Assembly: GCA_035048815.1 (NCBI GenBank) | Contig: JAUCBN010000011.1 | Location: 20,848,001-20,912,000, forward strand | From: Abelmoschus esculentus | Taxonomy: Eukaryota > Streptophyta > Magnoliopsida > Malvales > Malvaceae | DNA length: 64,000 nt | Direction of reading: 5' to 3' | Shown: positions 45,635-57,906 of the stretch, one piece after another | How positions within the stretch are numbered: position 1 is the stretch's first letter | How the letters are laid out: every line of letters starts with the position of its first letter | Position numbers and translations under genes: made by a program | Notes under the pieces: generated by a model | The model's input: the letters and a program-made list of their open reading frames with translations, nothing else | Databases searched by the model: none | What the model was told of the DNA's origin: nothing

Positions 45635-46931
45635 TGATAAGTGCTTAACTCACTATCACTTTTTACACTTTTCATGGGCACTTATCATCAATTCTACACC
45701 TACTTGGACCAATGCATATACTTAATGTAATATATTTAGGGATGATGCTATTAAAGATATCATTTATTGAAAAGGCATACTTTACTGCATTTTCATGTCT
45801 GTGCAAACTAAGACCGAGGCAAGACCTGATGCCGAGGCAGTAGAGGATAAATAGCAATATGGCAGGCAAACTAAGGAGAAAAATGAGGAGAACGTTGCTG
45901 AACACGAAGCCCAAGGATCAGAGCTGGACAACATGAGGAAAGCCCAAGGACAAGGCTACGCGGGAAAAAGCCTTCTAGAAGATTTAAACTTGGAAATATT
46001 TAACCTATGTACATAACTTGTTCCCTACTCCAAGTTGTACTCTTTTTAGGAAATGTTTACCCTAGGTCAAGCCTATATAAGGCATAGCCGTCCAAGGGAT
46101 CAAGAGAACCGGATTTGAGAGAGTTCACCCTATGAATAATTCTTCCCATCATGTTCTAAGTTTTCTTAGGATTTAGTGAAAATTGTCGAGTATTGTGAGA
46201 AGAGATTGTATCTTATTTCTTGTTTCAATACAATAAAATATCAAGGATTACTTACTCTTTGCCATTCTTTGTTCTTGCATCCAAGCTCGAGAGAGAAGTT
46301 TGTAAGTAATTTATTTGTCTAGACTCGGGAGAGTTAAACTCACGAAAGGAGTAAGTGCGATATTCAACTTGATTGGAGAATATTAACTCACCCTTGGGAT
46401 AGGTTGACGTTTCAGCAGCTAAAAGAAGTGTGAGATTGGTTGTTGGTTATAATTGATTAACGCCAGGAGGTATCATCAAGGACTGATCATCAACAGTGTT
46501 CCGACTTAGGGATAAGCGGATCCATCAAGGGACACTTTGCCAAACTTTGGTAAATCTACCCAAGAGCAAGGGATTACCGCGGCAGAGAACACTATCGTTT
46601 CCGAAGACAGTAATCTGTAATACTACCGAGGAAGTGTAGTGCAATTGCATTGGACAGAAACAGATCAATCAATTCCACTATACAACACAACTGGATACTA
46701 CCCTCTTTCTCAATTTGATCTCATTCTATTTAGTTTTCCTTAACTGCTTTATTTAGTTAAATCACAACCCTAATTCACTTGTGTTTTTATTTTCTTTTAC
46801 AGAGCAAGAAGATCAAAGGAAGCATATTAAGTAAACCAATCCCTGTGGAGACGATAATTGATTTACTTATCACTTTATTACTTGACGACGTGTATACTTA
46901 TACTACAATTGCACATATTTAGCGCGCATCA
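45635..46931 (+). repeat. 5' LTR of Athila-type element
   Basis: 1297 bp, TGATAAGTGC...GCGCGCATCA, with a gcctatataaggc TATA-like motif at about 46070-46082. The flank before it is ATAAC. The ORF at 45672-45914 is a chance frame. Confidence 0.85.
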
Positions 46932-46938
46932 AGTTTTT

Positions 46939-46955
46939 GGTGCTGTTGCCGGGGA
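46939..46955 (+). other. Primer binding site of Athila-type element
   Basis: TGGTGCTGTTGCCGGGG, close to the TGGCGCCGTTGCCGGGG complementary to the tRNA-Asp 3' end that is typical of Athila. Confidence 0.8.
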
Positions 46956-47047
46956 TTGGCAATTAAATTTTGTTTTCTTTATTTTCTTGCTTTTATTTTA
47001 GTTATTCTATTTTTTATTTATTTTTATTTTTGGTTTAATTTTGGTGT

Positions 47048-49376
47048 ATGACTAGGGCCATCCCAAGCAATCCATTGTACGAGATTGATCTAGAAATTGA
47101 AAGAATCTACCAAGGGTTGAGAACACAGATCCAAGGTGTCATGAAAGTAAATCAAGGAAACCAGAACTTACCTGCTGGCAATGGAGGCCTTCCACAGCAA
47201 CCACTGCCGCGGCAGTTAACTGTTAGAGATTTTCTAGTGGAAGATCTGAATGGATTGAACCCTGGAGTTTTTACACCAGAGATAGAAGCAATCCACTTCG
47301 AACTCAAACCAGTGATGTTCAATATGCTCAATACTATTGGACAATTTAGTGGGTTTTCAACTGAAAATGCCTGACAACATCTCAAGTCCTTCATGGAAGT
47401 CTACAACTCATTCAAAATCCAAGGAATCCATGAAGACATTTTGAGATTAAAACTTTCCCCCTATTCACTGAGGGATAGAGCCAAGACTTGATTAAATAGC
47501 ATTTCGACAGGATCTATAAGATCTTGGAGTAAACTCTGTCGAGAATTCATTACGCGATTTAACCCTACCAACTTATATGATTGAATCCGTAATGAAATTA
47601 CTTCTTTTCGACAGACTGATGACGAACCTATGTACGAGGCTTGGGAATGCTAGAAAGAGTTACTAAACAAATGTCCACTACATGGATTTCCACTATGGAC
47701 ACAAGTAACCATGTTCTACAATGCTACCAATGCCACAACAAGGATGATGTTAGATGCCTCGACAAATGGAACACTCCTTGACAAAGCTCCAGAAGAAGCT
47801 ATTGAGATTCTGAACAAACTTGAAAGGAACGATTTTCAATTCCCTACTTCTAGGCGAGGAGGAGTAAGACGCCAAGCCATAGTGAATGAATTAGAAACTA
47901 CCAATTCAGTGGCAGCACAATTGACATCTTTAACAAAAATGGTTCAAAACATGCAAGTACAACAAAATATTTATGAGGTAAAAGCGATCAATTCTTTTGA
48001 GTATATGCAAGATGAGGAATCTGGTTTTTATGTGGGAAACTACAACCAGAATAACAATATGATGTCCAACACATATAATCCGGCATGGAAAAGGCATCCA
48101 AATTTTTCATGGAGCAATCCTAATAATGCCTTGAACCCTACTATCCAAGCCTCAGGTTTTCAGTATACATTGTCGCAACAGCATGTTCAGTAGTTACTGC
48201 CGCAGCAGTAGATGCATCAGTAACAACCTATGAATTTATTAGAGAATACTCTAAAGGCTTTCATAATGAAAATATAATCATATATGGCTGAGAATAGCAG
48301 TTTCATGAAGAGAACTAATGACTTCATGAATAAAATTGAGATGAGGCTGCAAAATCAAGAAGCTGCAATTAAATAACTAGAAACCCAAGTTGGTCAATTT
48401 TCTCAAAGGCAGAATACTAGACCACAAGGGGGACTACCTAGCAATACTGAAGTTGTTAAGGGAATAGGCCATGAACAATGCAAAGCAATCACTACAAGAA
48501 GTGGCCTACAACTTTAAGAGACATCAGGCAATCCAGGAAACAAAGTTCCACCAGTAACATAAGAGGAATCAAACAATGAGGACTTGGTTGCTGAACAAAC
48601 TAATCATGAGAACACTAGCCTAGCAGAAGGCTCAGGAGCACCTAAACAAGCTGCCGAGATAATAAGAAACACAATAATTCCAGGTATTAAATTCCAAACT
48701 AATAAGACCCTGGAAGAGATGAGACCAAAACCACCTTTCCCACAAAGGTTGAAAAAAAAACAAGACCACCAGTTCAAAAAGTTCCTGGATATTTTAAAGC
48801 AAGTCCACATCAACTTGCCATTTGTTGAGGCAATTGAACAAATGCCCAACAATGCTAAATTCTTGAAATACATTGTGTCTAAAAGAGAGAAGCTTTGTGA
48901 GTTTGAAACAGTGGCATCAACTAAAGGATGCATGGCACTACTGCACAATCGTATGCCGCCCAAACTGAAGGATCCTAGATGCTTTACAATACCTTGCACG
49001 ATTGGTAAAACTTATGAAGGAAAGTCCTTATGTGACCTAGGAGAAAGCATCAATCTCATGCCCAAATTTATCTTTCAAAAGCTTGGAATAGGAAGGGCAA
49101 AGTCTACGACAGTGCTGCTCCAACTTGCAGATAGATCCTATGTGCATCCTGAAGGATAAATAGAGGACATATTGGTAAGGGTAGACAAATTTATTTTTCC
49201 TGTTGACTTCCTTGTCCTTGATTGTGAAGTAGATAATAATGTACTGATCATCGTGAGAAGGCCTTTTCTTGCCACTAGACGAACCTTAATTGATGTGGAA
49301 AATGGAGAGTTGACAATGATGGTTAATGACCAACAAGTTAAACTCATTTCCCTCCATAAATTGAAAAAAAATTGAT
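47048..49376 (+). pseudogene. Athila gag-protease, many stops
   Basis: Starts at ATG 47048. Gag shows RDFLVEDLNGLNP and FELKPVMFNMLNTIGQFSG, then RFNPTNLYD, the FYNATNATTRMMLDASTNG region (about 47714) and QEAAIK-LETQVGQFSQRQ. The protease region (about 49000-49375) has IPCTIGKTYEGKSLCDLGES in place of DLGAS, so the catalytic Asp is kept. All pieces lie in one frame. Stops lie at 47372, 47489, 47582, 47651, several at 48191-48550, and 49157. The frame ends at 49373-49375 before RT. Nonfunctional. Confidence 0.85.
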
Positions 49377-49589
49377 GATTCAGAAGAGTGCAAAGTCCTC
49401 CACACAACAAATGTAGACACCAAGATATCCTGCCTTGGTAGCATACTCGGAAGATTATTTGACAAGAAAATTAAGCCTGAGGTGGAGGCAAAAAATAAGG
49501 ATAGGCATAAAACAGAAGGGAATGGCCAACACTTGAAGAAATATCCAATCCAACAAGAGATAAACAGATTGAGAGATGCATTTACATGC

Positions 49590-49997
49590 ACTCCACCAGT
49601 AACATAATCTCTTCCCTTCTACTTTATTTATTATATTAGGATTAGTTTTAGTTTAGGATTTTTATTTTTATCTTTTTAATTTTTGTTATTAATGTTTTTA
49701 TTTTAAGTTTTTTTTAGGACAATAAAAGCAAGAATAAGGGAGAAATAGTTCACAGCAGGAATTCTACCGAGGCAGTAAATAGTGTCAGAAGCCGCGACAG
49801 TCCCAATGGGTATAAATAGTTTAACGACTATCTACTGAATTTTTCGCTGCGATAGTAAATGCAAACGGGTAGTGAATTCAATACCTCTACAAAAATGGCT
49901 AGTAGTTTAAACGGCTACAAGGCTGAGGCCTATATAAACAGTCTCCTTCTTTTGAACTATTCACTCTTGCATTCTTGATTTCTTTAGAATTATACTA
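49590..49997 (+). other. Noncoding 3' segment of Athila-type element
   Basis: T-rich stretch (49615-49725) followed by sequence with gaggcctatataaacagtc (about 49926-49945). Some text, such as accgaggcagta and gccgcgac, echoes the LTR at 45810-45850. No coding seen. Confidence 0.5.
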
Positions 49998-50880
49998 AAT
50001 CAATCATTAAATCATCATAAAAACATGATTGAACTCATCTAATTTCCAACATTAAATGATATCCAAAAAGATTTCACAAAAACATCATAAAAACATTAGA
50101 TCTAACATTAAAAACATAGAATCAAGTGTTTATTCAAAGATTAGCAAGCTAATACTTGGGAATTTCAATAAAGAACCTTAGAAAAGAATAAAAATCCAGA
50201 AAATTACCTTCAAGATCTATTCACCAAAAATATGAGATTTTCCCCTTCTTGATTCCTTGCAATTTGATGAAGATTTGATGAAATCAATGCATAGGTTTTG
50301 TAAAGGATGGAAGGATGATGCAAATGTTGTAATCTTTGTTGGAAAAAGATGCAAAAATCAGAAAGGAATTGAAGATATCAACTTTAGAGAGAGTGGAGAG
50401 AAAATGAGAGAAAAAGATGAAAGAAAAAAGATGAGAAAAGTGGTTTTGATAGAAAATGATTAAAAACCAAATTAAAGTAATTAAAAATATATTTTGGTGA
50501 ATAAATCATCATTAAAAATTAGAAATGGGTTTATGGCCCTCTAAGGATTCTAAGTTTAGCTTGCTTTTCAATTTAGTCACTAAAATACATTAATTGCCGA
50601 AAATCACCAAATTGGTCCTCCAATTTTCCAAAAATTACAAATTGATCATTTATGCATAATTAAGCATAATTAAAAATCATTATAAAATCCAAATTATTTT
50701 CTTTTAATTTGAAACATATTTTTTTAATATTTCAAACCACCTTCCAAATTATTATTTTTCTTAATTAAAAATATCCTTATTTTATTTTTCCCGGAATTAA
50801 TGAACCGGAGAACCCGATTCGTCCCGAATCGAATTCCCCTAACTAAGCCTAACTAATAACCTCAAAAACGGGATGTTATC
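49998..50880 (-). repeat. Partial 3' LTR of element A
   Basis: Matches the first roughly 880 bp of the LTR at 51823. On minus it starts GATAACATCCCG instead of TGTAACATCCCG. The ORF at 50257-50463 is a chance frame. Confidence 0.87.
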
Positions 50881-51822
50881 ACTCTCCCCCTCTTAAGAAA
50901 ATTTCTTCCTCGAAATTTACCTGAAGTAAACAAGTGAGGAAACTGCTCCTCCATGCTTTTCCTTGTCTCCCATGTTGCTTCTCCCATACCTCGGTGTTTC
51001 CAAAGCACTTTAACCAAATCTATGGTCTTCCCTCGAAGAACCTTTGTATCCACATCCAAAATCCTCACCTGTTCTTCCTCATAACTCATAACTCATATCC
51101 TCTTTTAACTTAATCTCCTCAACCGGAACAACATGAGAAGGATCTGATCTATATCTACGAAGCATTGATACATGAAAAACATCATGCATCTTACTCAACT
51201 CCTCTGGCAACCTTAACCTATAAGCAACAGGACCAACACGCTCCAACACCTCATATGGTCCAATAAAACGAGGACTCAACTTTCCCTTACGCCCAAACCT
51301 CATCATTTTCTTCCATGGAGAAACCTTAAGGAACACTTTGTCCCCAACATCATACTCTATCTCCCTACGCTTCAAATTGGCATAAGACTTCTGTCTATCC
51401 GAAGCATCGGTCACTACATTGGCTTTCCCCGGATGATACTCAATCGACAAATCATAGTCCTTAAGCAACTCCATCCATCTTCGTTGCCTAAGATTCAAAT
51501 CCTTTTGTGACATGAGATATTTCAAACTCTTATGATCCGTGTATATAGTACACTTCTCTCCATACAAGTAATGTCTCCAAATCTTTAAGGCAAAAACCAC
51601 CGCCGCCAACTCCAAATCATGCGTCGGATAATTTTTTTCATGCACCCTCAACTGTCTAGAAGCATAAGCTACAACTTTCCCCTCTTGCATCAAAACACAC
51701 CCGAGACCAACATACGATGCATCACTATAAACCACAAAATCCTTACTGAATTCGGGTTGCACCAACATTGGTGCACTAGTCAACACTTCCTTCAACTTCT
51801 CAAAACTCTTTTGTTGACTTTC
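50881..51822 (-). pseudogene. Element A pol: RNase H joined to chromodomain, integrase deleted
   Basis: The frame at 51795-51079 encodes RNase H (YSDASYVGLGCVLM, YTDHKSLKYL, then HPGKANVVTDA). It is fused directly to the post-integrase region (SDRQKSYANLKRRE, then SPRFIGPYEVLERVGPVAYR). Relative to element B exactly 1053 bp (351 codons) are missing, with GCTT shared at the breakpoints. Near 51082 a 7-bp duplication (gagttat twice) shifts the frame. The chromodomain (ATWETRKSMEEQFPHLF) continues in another frame at 51089-50862. RT and everything upstream are cut off at 51822. Confidence 0.9.
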
Positions 51823-53597
51823 TGTAACATCCCGTTTTTGGGGTTATTAGTTAGGCTTAGTTAGGGGAATTCGATTCGGGACGAATCGGGTTCTCCGGTT
51901 CATTAATTCCAGGAAAAATAAAATAAGGATATTTTTAATTAAGAAAAATAATAATTTGGAAGGTGGTTTGAAATATTAAAAAAATATATTTCAAATTAAA
52001 AGAAAATAATTTGGATTTTATAATGATTTTTAATTATGCTTAATTATGCATAAATGACCAATTTGTAATTTTTGGAAAATTGGAGGACCAATTTGGTGAT
52101 TTTCGGCAATTAATGTATTTTAGTGACTAAATTGAAAAGCAAGCTAAACTTAGAATCCTTAGAGGGCCATAAACCCATTTCTAATTTTTAATGATGATTT
52201 ATTCACCAAAATATATTTTTAATTACTTTAATTTAGTTTTTAATCATTTTCTACCAAAACCACTTTTCTCATCTTTTTCTCTCATCTTTTTCTCTCATTT
52301 TCTCTCTATTTTCTCTTCATCTTTTCTCTTCAATTCCTTGCTGATTTTTGCATCTTTTTCCACAAAGATTACATCATTTGCATCATCCTTCCATCCTTTA
52401 CAAAACCTATGCATTGATTTCATCAAATTGCAAGGAATTAAGAAGGGAAAATCTTATATTTTTGGTGAATAGATCTTGATGGTAATTTTCTGGATTTCTA
52501 TTCTTTTCTAAGGTTCTTTATTGAAATTCCCAATTGTTAGCTTGCTAATCTTTGAATAAACACTTGATTCTATGTTTTTAATGTTAGATCTAATGTTTTT
52601 GTGATGTTTTTGTGAAATCTTTTTGGATCTCATTTAATGCCGGAAATTAGATGAGTTCAATCATGTTTTTATGATGATTTAATGATTGATTGAGTCTTGA
52701 TTTGATATCATATTAATCTAATCCCGGAATAGTGCAATCGGTGTAGTTTTAAGTTGCTTTTCGGTTGTTTTATGGGCTGTTTTAGATGCTTAAATGTTGC
52801 TGGAGATATAAGGATGGTTTGGATGTGTTTTTGGATTATAATTGAGGTGGATTAGATGTTAGATTCGTTAGGTTTTGGGCTGATGTTCTTTGGATACGTT
52901 TCGACTTAGTTTACGGTCTTTTCGGCTAAGTTTTTGGTAGTTTAATGGTGATCGGATATGGTTGTTGGTTTGAGCATGTTGTGATGGGAGAATGCTCTGT
53001 TTTTAATATTGTAGAAGAGGTACAAGAAGAAGCTTGATTACTGGTGCGTTGGTGCGATCATCGGAGAGCGGCTAAAGCTCGTTTCGCTTGTTGGTGAGTG
53101 GTTTTGGATTTAAAGCGACTCGGGTTTGGTACGTTCTGTTTTTGGGGGCTATGGAAGAGTGTGAAAACCTTCCATAGTTCAAGAGTAAGTAAAGTATTTG
53201 TTTTAATGAACCGATATGAGTTTCGGCTATTTTCGACAAAGGTATTTTATTGGTAATGGAATGGAATTTATGAAAATGCATGAGCATGTTTTGAAATGGC
53301 GCATACATGAGAGATACTTGCTGAATTGCATAGCTTATTTAGCATCTATGATTATGGAAAATTATGAGAAATGTTTTGGAATACAATATGGTTATTTGCC
53401 TTATACATGATGGTGCCTTTGGGCATATCTTTTGGTTCATTTGTTCAATATATTATGCATGCATTGTGAGCAGCAAGATATCATGCACATTTGATTATGA
53501 TATTGGCTTAGTGACACTACTTTAGATTCGAATACGATGACATGTCATTAGGATTGTCTTAAGTACACTATAATCAAAACTAAAAATACAGAATATT

Positions 53598-53740
53598 GCC
53601 TACACGTAACAAGGGTGACTTTGTGTCCAACCGTGCGTGGTAGAGCCGCCTACACGTAACAGGGGTGACTATGTATCCGATCGTGCGTGGTAGTGCTAAT
53701 GGTGACTTCGTGTCATGTCAATGGTGACTTCGTGTCATGA
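53598..53740. repeat. Direct repeats in element B 5' LTR
   Basis: Two 50-bp units (from gcctacacgtaac, at 53598 and 53648) are followed by two short atggtgacttcgtgtcatg units (53699 and 53721). The 3' LTR has lost this region. Confidence 0.8.
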
Positions 53741-54476
53741 CGAGACTATGGTCTCATGGATCCGTGTATTCGGTGAACTCAAGGTTCACAATAAGTGATC
53801 ACTTGAAAGCCAATATACATACATGAAATTGAGAAGAGTATTGAGCATCATTTATAAATTGTTTTGATACGGCTACGTGAACTCAAAGATACATATGATT
53901 TATTGAATATGAGCATGAGATGTAAGCATGCATGGTTTAACAAAGTATTGCAAACTATGATTTTATTATGGTTTTAAATAGATGCATTGATGATTTGTGT
54001 AGAGCTTCCTCACTAAGCATGTTTGCTTAAGCTCTCTTTTCATCCATGCAGAGAAATAAAGGCACTTGGAGCTTCGTTCGAGGCAAGGGAACCAAGGGGA
54101 AGATTCACTTGAATTTGGTATGTTTTGGCAATAATTGGGCAAGGCAATGTGTAACCCAACCTATGTGTAGTGTGTGTAATTAGGCTTTGGTTTATGTTGT
54201 AATAAGACCATTATTGTTTGGATGTTAATTGTTGAACTTTGGATTGCTTGAATAGTTGAAGCATGTTCTAACATGTATTTGTTGGATTGATATGTTGAAC
54301 ATCACTTTTCTTAGGGAGCATGCCTATAGCTTGAATGATGTCCATGACGTAGTTAATTATGTACTATATGTTGTTAATCATGTTTAGGATTGAAGCATTT
54401 AGTGGTTCTAATTAATGGTTGAGTATTGAGCTCTTGGTTTGTACTTGGTGAATTGAACAATTGGTTCCAGACCCAA

Positions 54477-54670
54477 AGTTTTGAAACCTTTGATTGAAGG
54501 TTCTGAAACCATTGCAAAATAGTTTCGAAACCTTTAGAAGGTTTCGGAACCTTTCGGGGAGTTTCAATTCTGGGATGCTATTGGACACGATAAGTTTTGA
54601 AACTTTCAAGGAAAGTTTCGAAACCTTTTTCAGAAAGTTTCGGAACCTCTGGGAAGGTTTCGAAACCTTT
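54477..54670. repeat. TTTCGAAACC palindrome array, 5' LTR of element B
   Basis: Exact TTTCGAAACC near 54533, 54615 and 54658 (the last as GGTTTCGAAACC), with variants such as ggtttcggaacc and ttttgaaacc. About nine related half or full sites lie in 195 bp. Confidence 0.82.
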
Positions 54671-55238
54671 GATCACCTAGAATTGAAAGTTGCTGGAAAT
54701 TATATTTTAGTCCCGGTTATCTTCCTTTGGTCGATTAAGGTACTTACCGATGTTATTTTGAACTGAAATTTTGCATGCATGCATAAAGTTGACTTAATTT
54801 CAAGATGGTTATTATAATTTGGGTAAATTCCTTGTATTTTGGAGTATTTACACTTTGGTCCCTAAAATTGAGAAACATGAAATTGATAATGTTAGATTGA
54901 TCTGTTTGAGTTGAAATTTGCTGTGTTGAATACCTGGATGTCTAATTGATCATTGGTGGAAAGAACTTCTACTTTACTAATTGTATTTAAAAGTTTTACG
55001 TTTTAGTCCTTAATCTATGTTAGTGTTTAATCGGATGTTGTTTTAATTAAAATGTTACCAATAATGCTTTGTATGAGACCTTGACACATAGGAATAAGAT
55101 TGTGCATCTAGGAAAGATAAAAAAAATATAACGGTTTTTAGTGTTGTTTATCGAATCGGACCCTTGTGGGTTTGGTTTGATATTCCCCGTGTAACTCATT
55201 AGTGTCGGTTTTGTCTAGGCCGGGCTAAGGGTGTTACA

Positions 55239-55256
55239 TTTGGTGGTATCAGAGCC
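55239..55256 (+). other. Primer binding site of element B
   Basis: TTTGGTGGTATCAGAGCC directly after the 5' LTR; methionine-tRNA-type. Confidence 0.85.
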
Positions 55257-57876
55257 AGGTTGAATAAAACGTGTTGATGATTTAATAAAATGTGTTGATG
55301 GTTTGTTGAGTGTGTAGTTGGTTTGTCGAGTATGTATTGGGTTGCCATGTCTTGTATTGGTATGTTAGAATGCTAGAATGAGTATGGTATGTTGATGTTG
55401 TATGCGTACTTATATATTGTGAATGCATTTAGAATAATTATGAGTAAAAGAGGTGGTTAGTTACACATTGCCTATGCCAATATGTTTTAGATGTTCTTCG
55501 GTTTCCCTTGGATCTTGCCCGAATGTAAGTTTATGATGTTTTGATGTTTTGTTTTAAAACTGCATGTTTGAAGTTTCTAGACAATGCCTCCAAGACGTGA
55601 GACGCGTGCTACCGCGAGCTTGATCACCGATGGTCAGGCCGAGGGAGAGGCGAATGTGAGGGAGGAACCGCTTCCACCTCCTCCACCAGTTGGTGTGCCA
55701 ACCGCTGGTGTGTCTCCAGTTCCAGTGGGAGGCCAGTTTGGAGACTTTGCACTGTTCATACAGGCTATGACGGGTGCGTTTCAGGCAGCTATAGCTGGAG
55801 TGCAAGTACCGGCTCCCGCACCTGCCGTTGTAGTTACCTCAGGACTACCGCTTGAGCGTTTGCATAGCTTGGGAGGTGTTGAGTTCCGCGGATCTGAGCC
55901 GAGTGCGGCTGAGGAGTGGCTGGCTAGTACAAAGAGGATTATGGATCAGATGGACTGTCAGGATGCCCGTAGGTTGGGTTGTGTGGTCTCTCTACTTTAG
56001 GGGGATGCATATAGATGGTGGACTACCACGAGAGCGGGTGTAGCAGTTGCTAACCTGACGTGGGAGTACTTTAGGACCGCCTTTGTGCAGAAGTTCTTGG
56101 GTCCACAGTACGAGGATGCGCGGAAGAGGGAGTTTATGTCCTTGGTGCAGGGTACTGGGAGTGTGACTGATTATGAGATACAGTTTATCCGGTTGAGTCA
56201 CTATGCTCCTAAGTTGGTTCCTACGGAGCATAAGAGGTGTGATAGGTTCCGGTATGGTTTGGATCCGGAGACCAAGACTTACTTGTTGGCTGCGGAGTAT
56301 ACTGAGTTTGATGTGCTCGTTAATCGGGCTAAGGATGTCGAGGAGTCTTTGAGGGAGGCTCGGAAGTCTTCCGATGCCGGAAAGAGGCTTGCTGAGGCTA
56401 GTACCCAAGGTGGTAAGGGTAAGAGGTTTCGGGACAACCGATATAGAGCTGATCGACGCCGAGGTGACTTTAGACACGGTGGTCGTGCTCAGTAGTATGG
56501 TAGAGGTGGTGATGCAGCAGTTTGTAACTTGTGTTCTCGACGCCATCCGGGAGAGTGTTGGTGGGCCACTGGTGCCTGTATTGGTTGTGGATCTAAGGAT
56601 CACAGGAAGAGGGATTGTCCGAGGTTTGCTGGTGAGGTTGGTAACCGAGCTGAGGTTGCCGTGGTACCTGGCAGAGGATGCGGCGGAGGTAGAGGTCATT
56701 TTCAGAGACAGGGAGATGGCCGTAGAGTTTATGCTCAGTGCGGGGCCCACAATGCTACAGATGTGGTTGCAGGTACTTTTTCTTTGCGGAATGTACCGTT
56801 GTTTTCTTTGATAGATTCGGGATCTACGCATTCTTATGTTTTGAGTGAGCATGCATATATGTTGGATATCCCTGTTGATGTTCTAGATGTGGGAGTTGTG
56901 GTTACTAGTTCTTTGGGTGAGATGGTGACCGTTAAAAAGTTGTGTAGGAGATGTCCGTTGGAGGTGCAAGGGCATGTCTTTGAGGTTGACTTGATGGAGT
57001 TGCCATTTCATGGTTTTGACCTTATCTTGGGAGTTGATTGGTTGACGGAGCATAGGGTCGTGGTGGATTTTGAGAAGAAACGGGTTACTTTGAGGTTGTT
57101 GGATGGTAGTGAGGTTGTGGTTAAGAGTGAGTATACGAGATTCTTGTCTAATGTGGTTTTGGCTTTACAAGCGGAAAGGTTGATGCAACATGGAGGTGTA
57201 GCATATCTAGCTTATGTGATGAATCCGGGGATAGGAGAGGTTCGGGTGCAGGACATTCGAACGGTATGTGACTTTCTAGAAGTTTTTCCTGAGGAGTTGC
57301 CAAGATTACCTCCCGATCGTGATGTGGAGTTTAGTATCGAGACCTATGCTGGTACTAATCCGGTGTCCATTGCTCCGTATCGCATGGCACCTAAGGAGTT
57401 AAAGGAGTTAAAGATGCAGTTGCAAGAGTTGCTTGACCGTGGTTTCATACGACCGAGTGTGTCACCATAGGGTGCACCGGTGTTGTTTATGAAGAAGAAA
57501 GATGGCACAATGAGGATGTGCATTGATTATCGGCAATTGAATAAGTTGACCGTGAAGAATAAGTATCCTTTGCCGAGGATTGATGATTTGTTTGACCAGT
57601 TTCGAGGAGCAAGTGTGTTCTCGAAGATTGATTTGAGATCAGGATACTACCAACTGAAAGTGAAGGAGGAGGATGTGTTGAAAACGACTTTTCGAACAAG
57701 ATATGGTCATTATGAGTTTTTGGTGATGCCGTTTGGTTTGACGAATGCCCCTGCTGCTTTTATGGATATGATGAACCGGGTGTTTCATGAGTACTTGGAT
57801 CAGTTTGTAGTGGTGTTCATAGATGATATCCTCGTGTATTCACGTACCGAGGAAGATCATGATCGGCATTTGCGGT

Positions 57877-57906
57877 TGGTGTGAAGATGTATAGAGATCT
57901 CAAAAG
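57877..57906 (+). other. 30-nt copied patch in RT region
   Basis: 57877-57906 is identical to 58901-58930 further downstream in the same gag-pol. At 57877 it replaces the expected coding and brings a TGA (57882-57884). At 58901 it is in its normal integrase zinc-region context. Confidence 0.85.

Larger units (their letters stand above)
45635..49997 (+). mobile_element. Athila-type Ty3/gypsy element, 3'-truncated
   Basis: Plus-strand order: LTR (45635-46931), aspartate-tRNA-type primer site (46939-46955), gag and protease (47048-49376), then a noncoding segment (49590-49997). That segment carries a gcctatataaac promoter-like motif and a polypyrimidine-AG acceptor-like site near 49720. RT and integrase are absent. 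The sequence changes abruptly at about 49998 into the middle of element A's LTR. Its left end sits in the Tekay-like pol at 45634. Confidence 0.85.
49998..51822 (-). mobile_element. Element A: Tekay-like 3' fragment, inverted to element B
   Basis: Minus-strand sense. It contains the last part of pol (51822-50881), a purine tract and the first 880 bp of the 3' LTR (50880-49998). Nearly identical in sequence to element B in inverse orientation. It ends abruptly inside the LTR at about 49998 (joined to Athila) and inside pol at 51822 (joined to element B's LTR). Confidence 0.88.
51823..55238 (+). repeat. 5' LTR of element B
   Basis: 3416 bp, TGTAACATCCCG...GGGTGTTACA. It includes direct repeats of a cacgtaac...gtgactt unit (53598-53740) and a TTTCGAAACC array (54477-54670). 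ORFs 52191-52472, 53216-53410 and 54494-54766 lie in it and are not convincing genes. Confidence 0.92.

Noticed and set aside
55992..56852. 286-codon minus ORF opposite gag of element B
   Set aside because: Antisense shadow of the gag/protease reading frame, with no recognisable domain.
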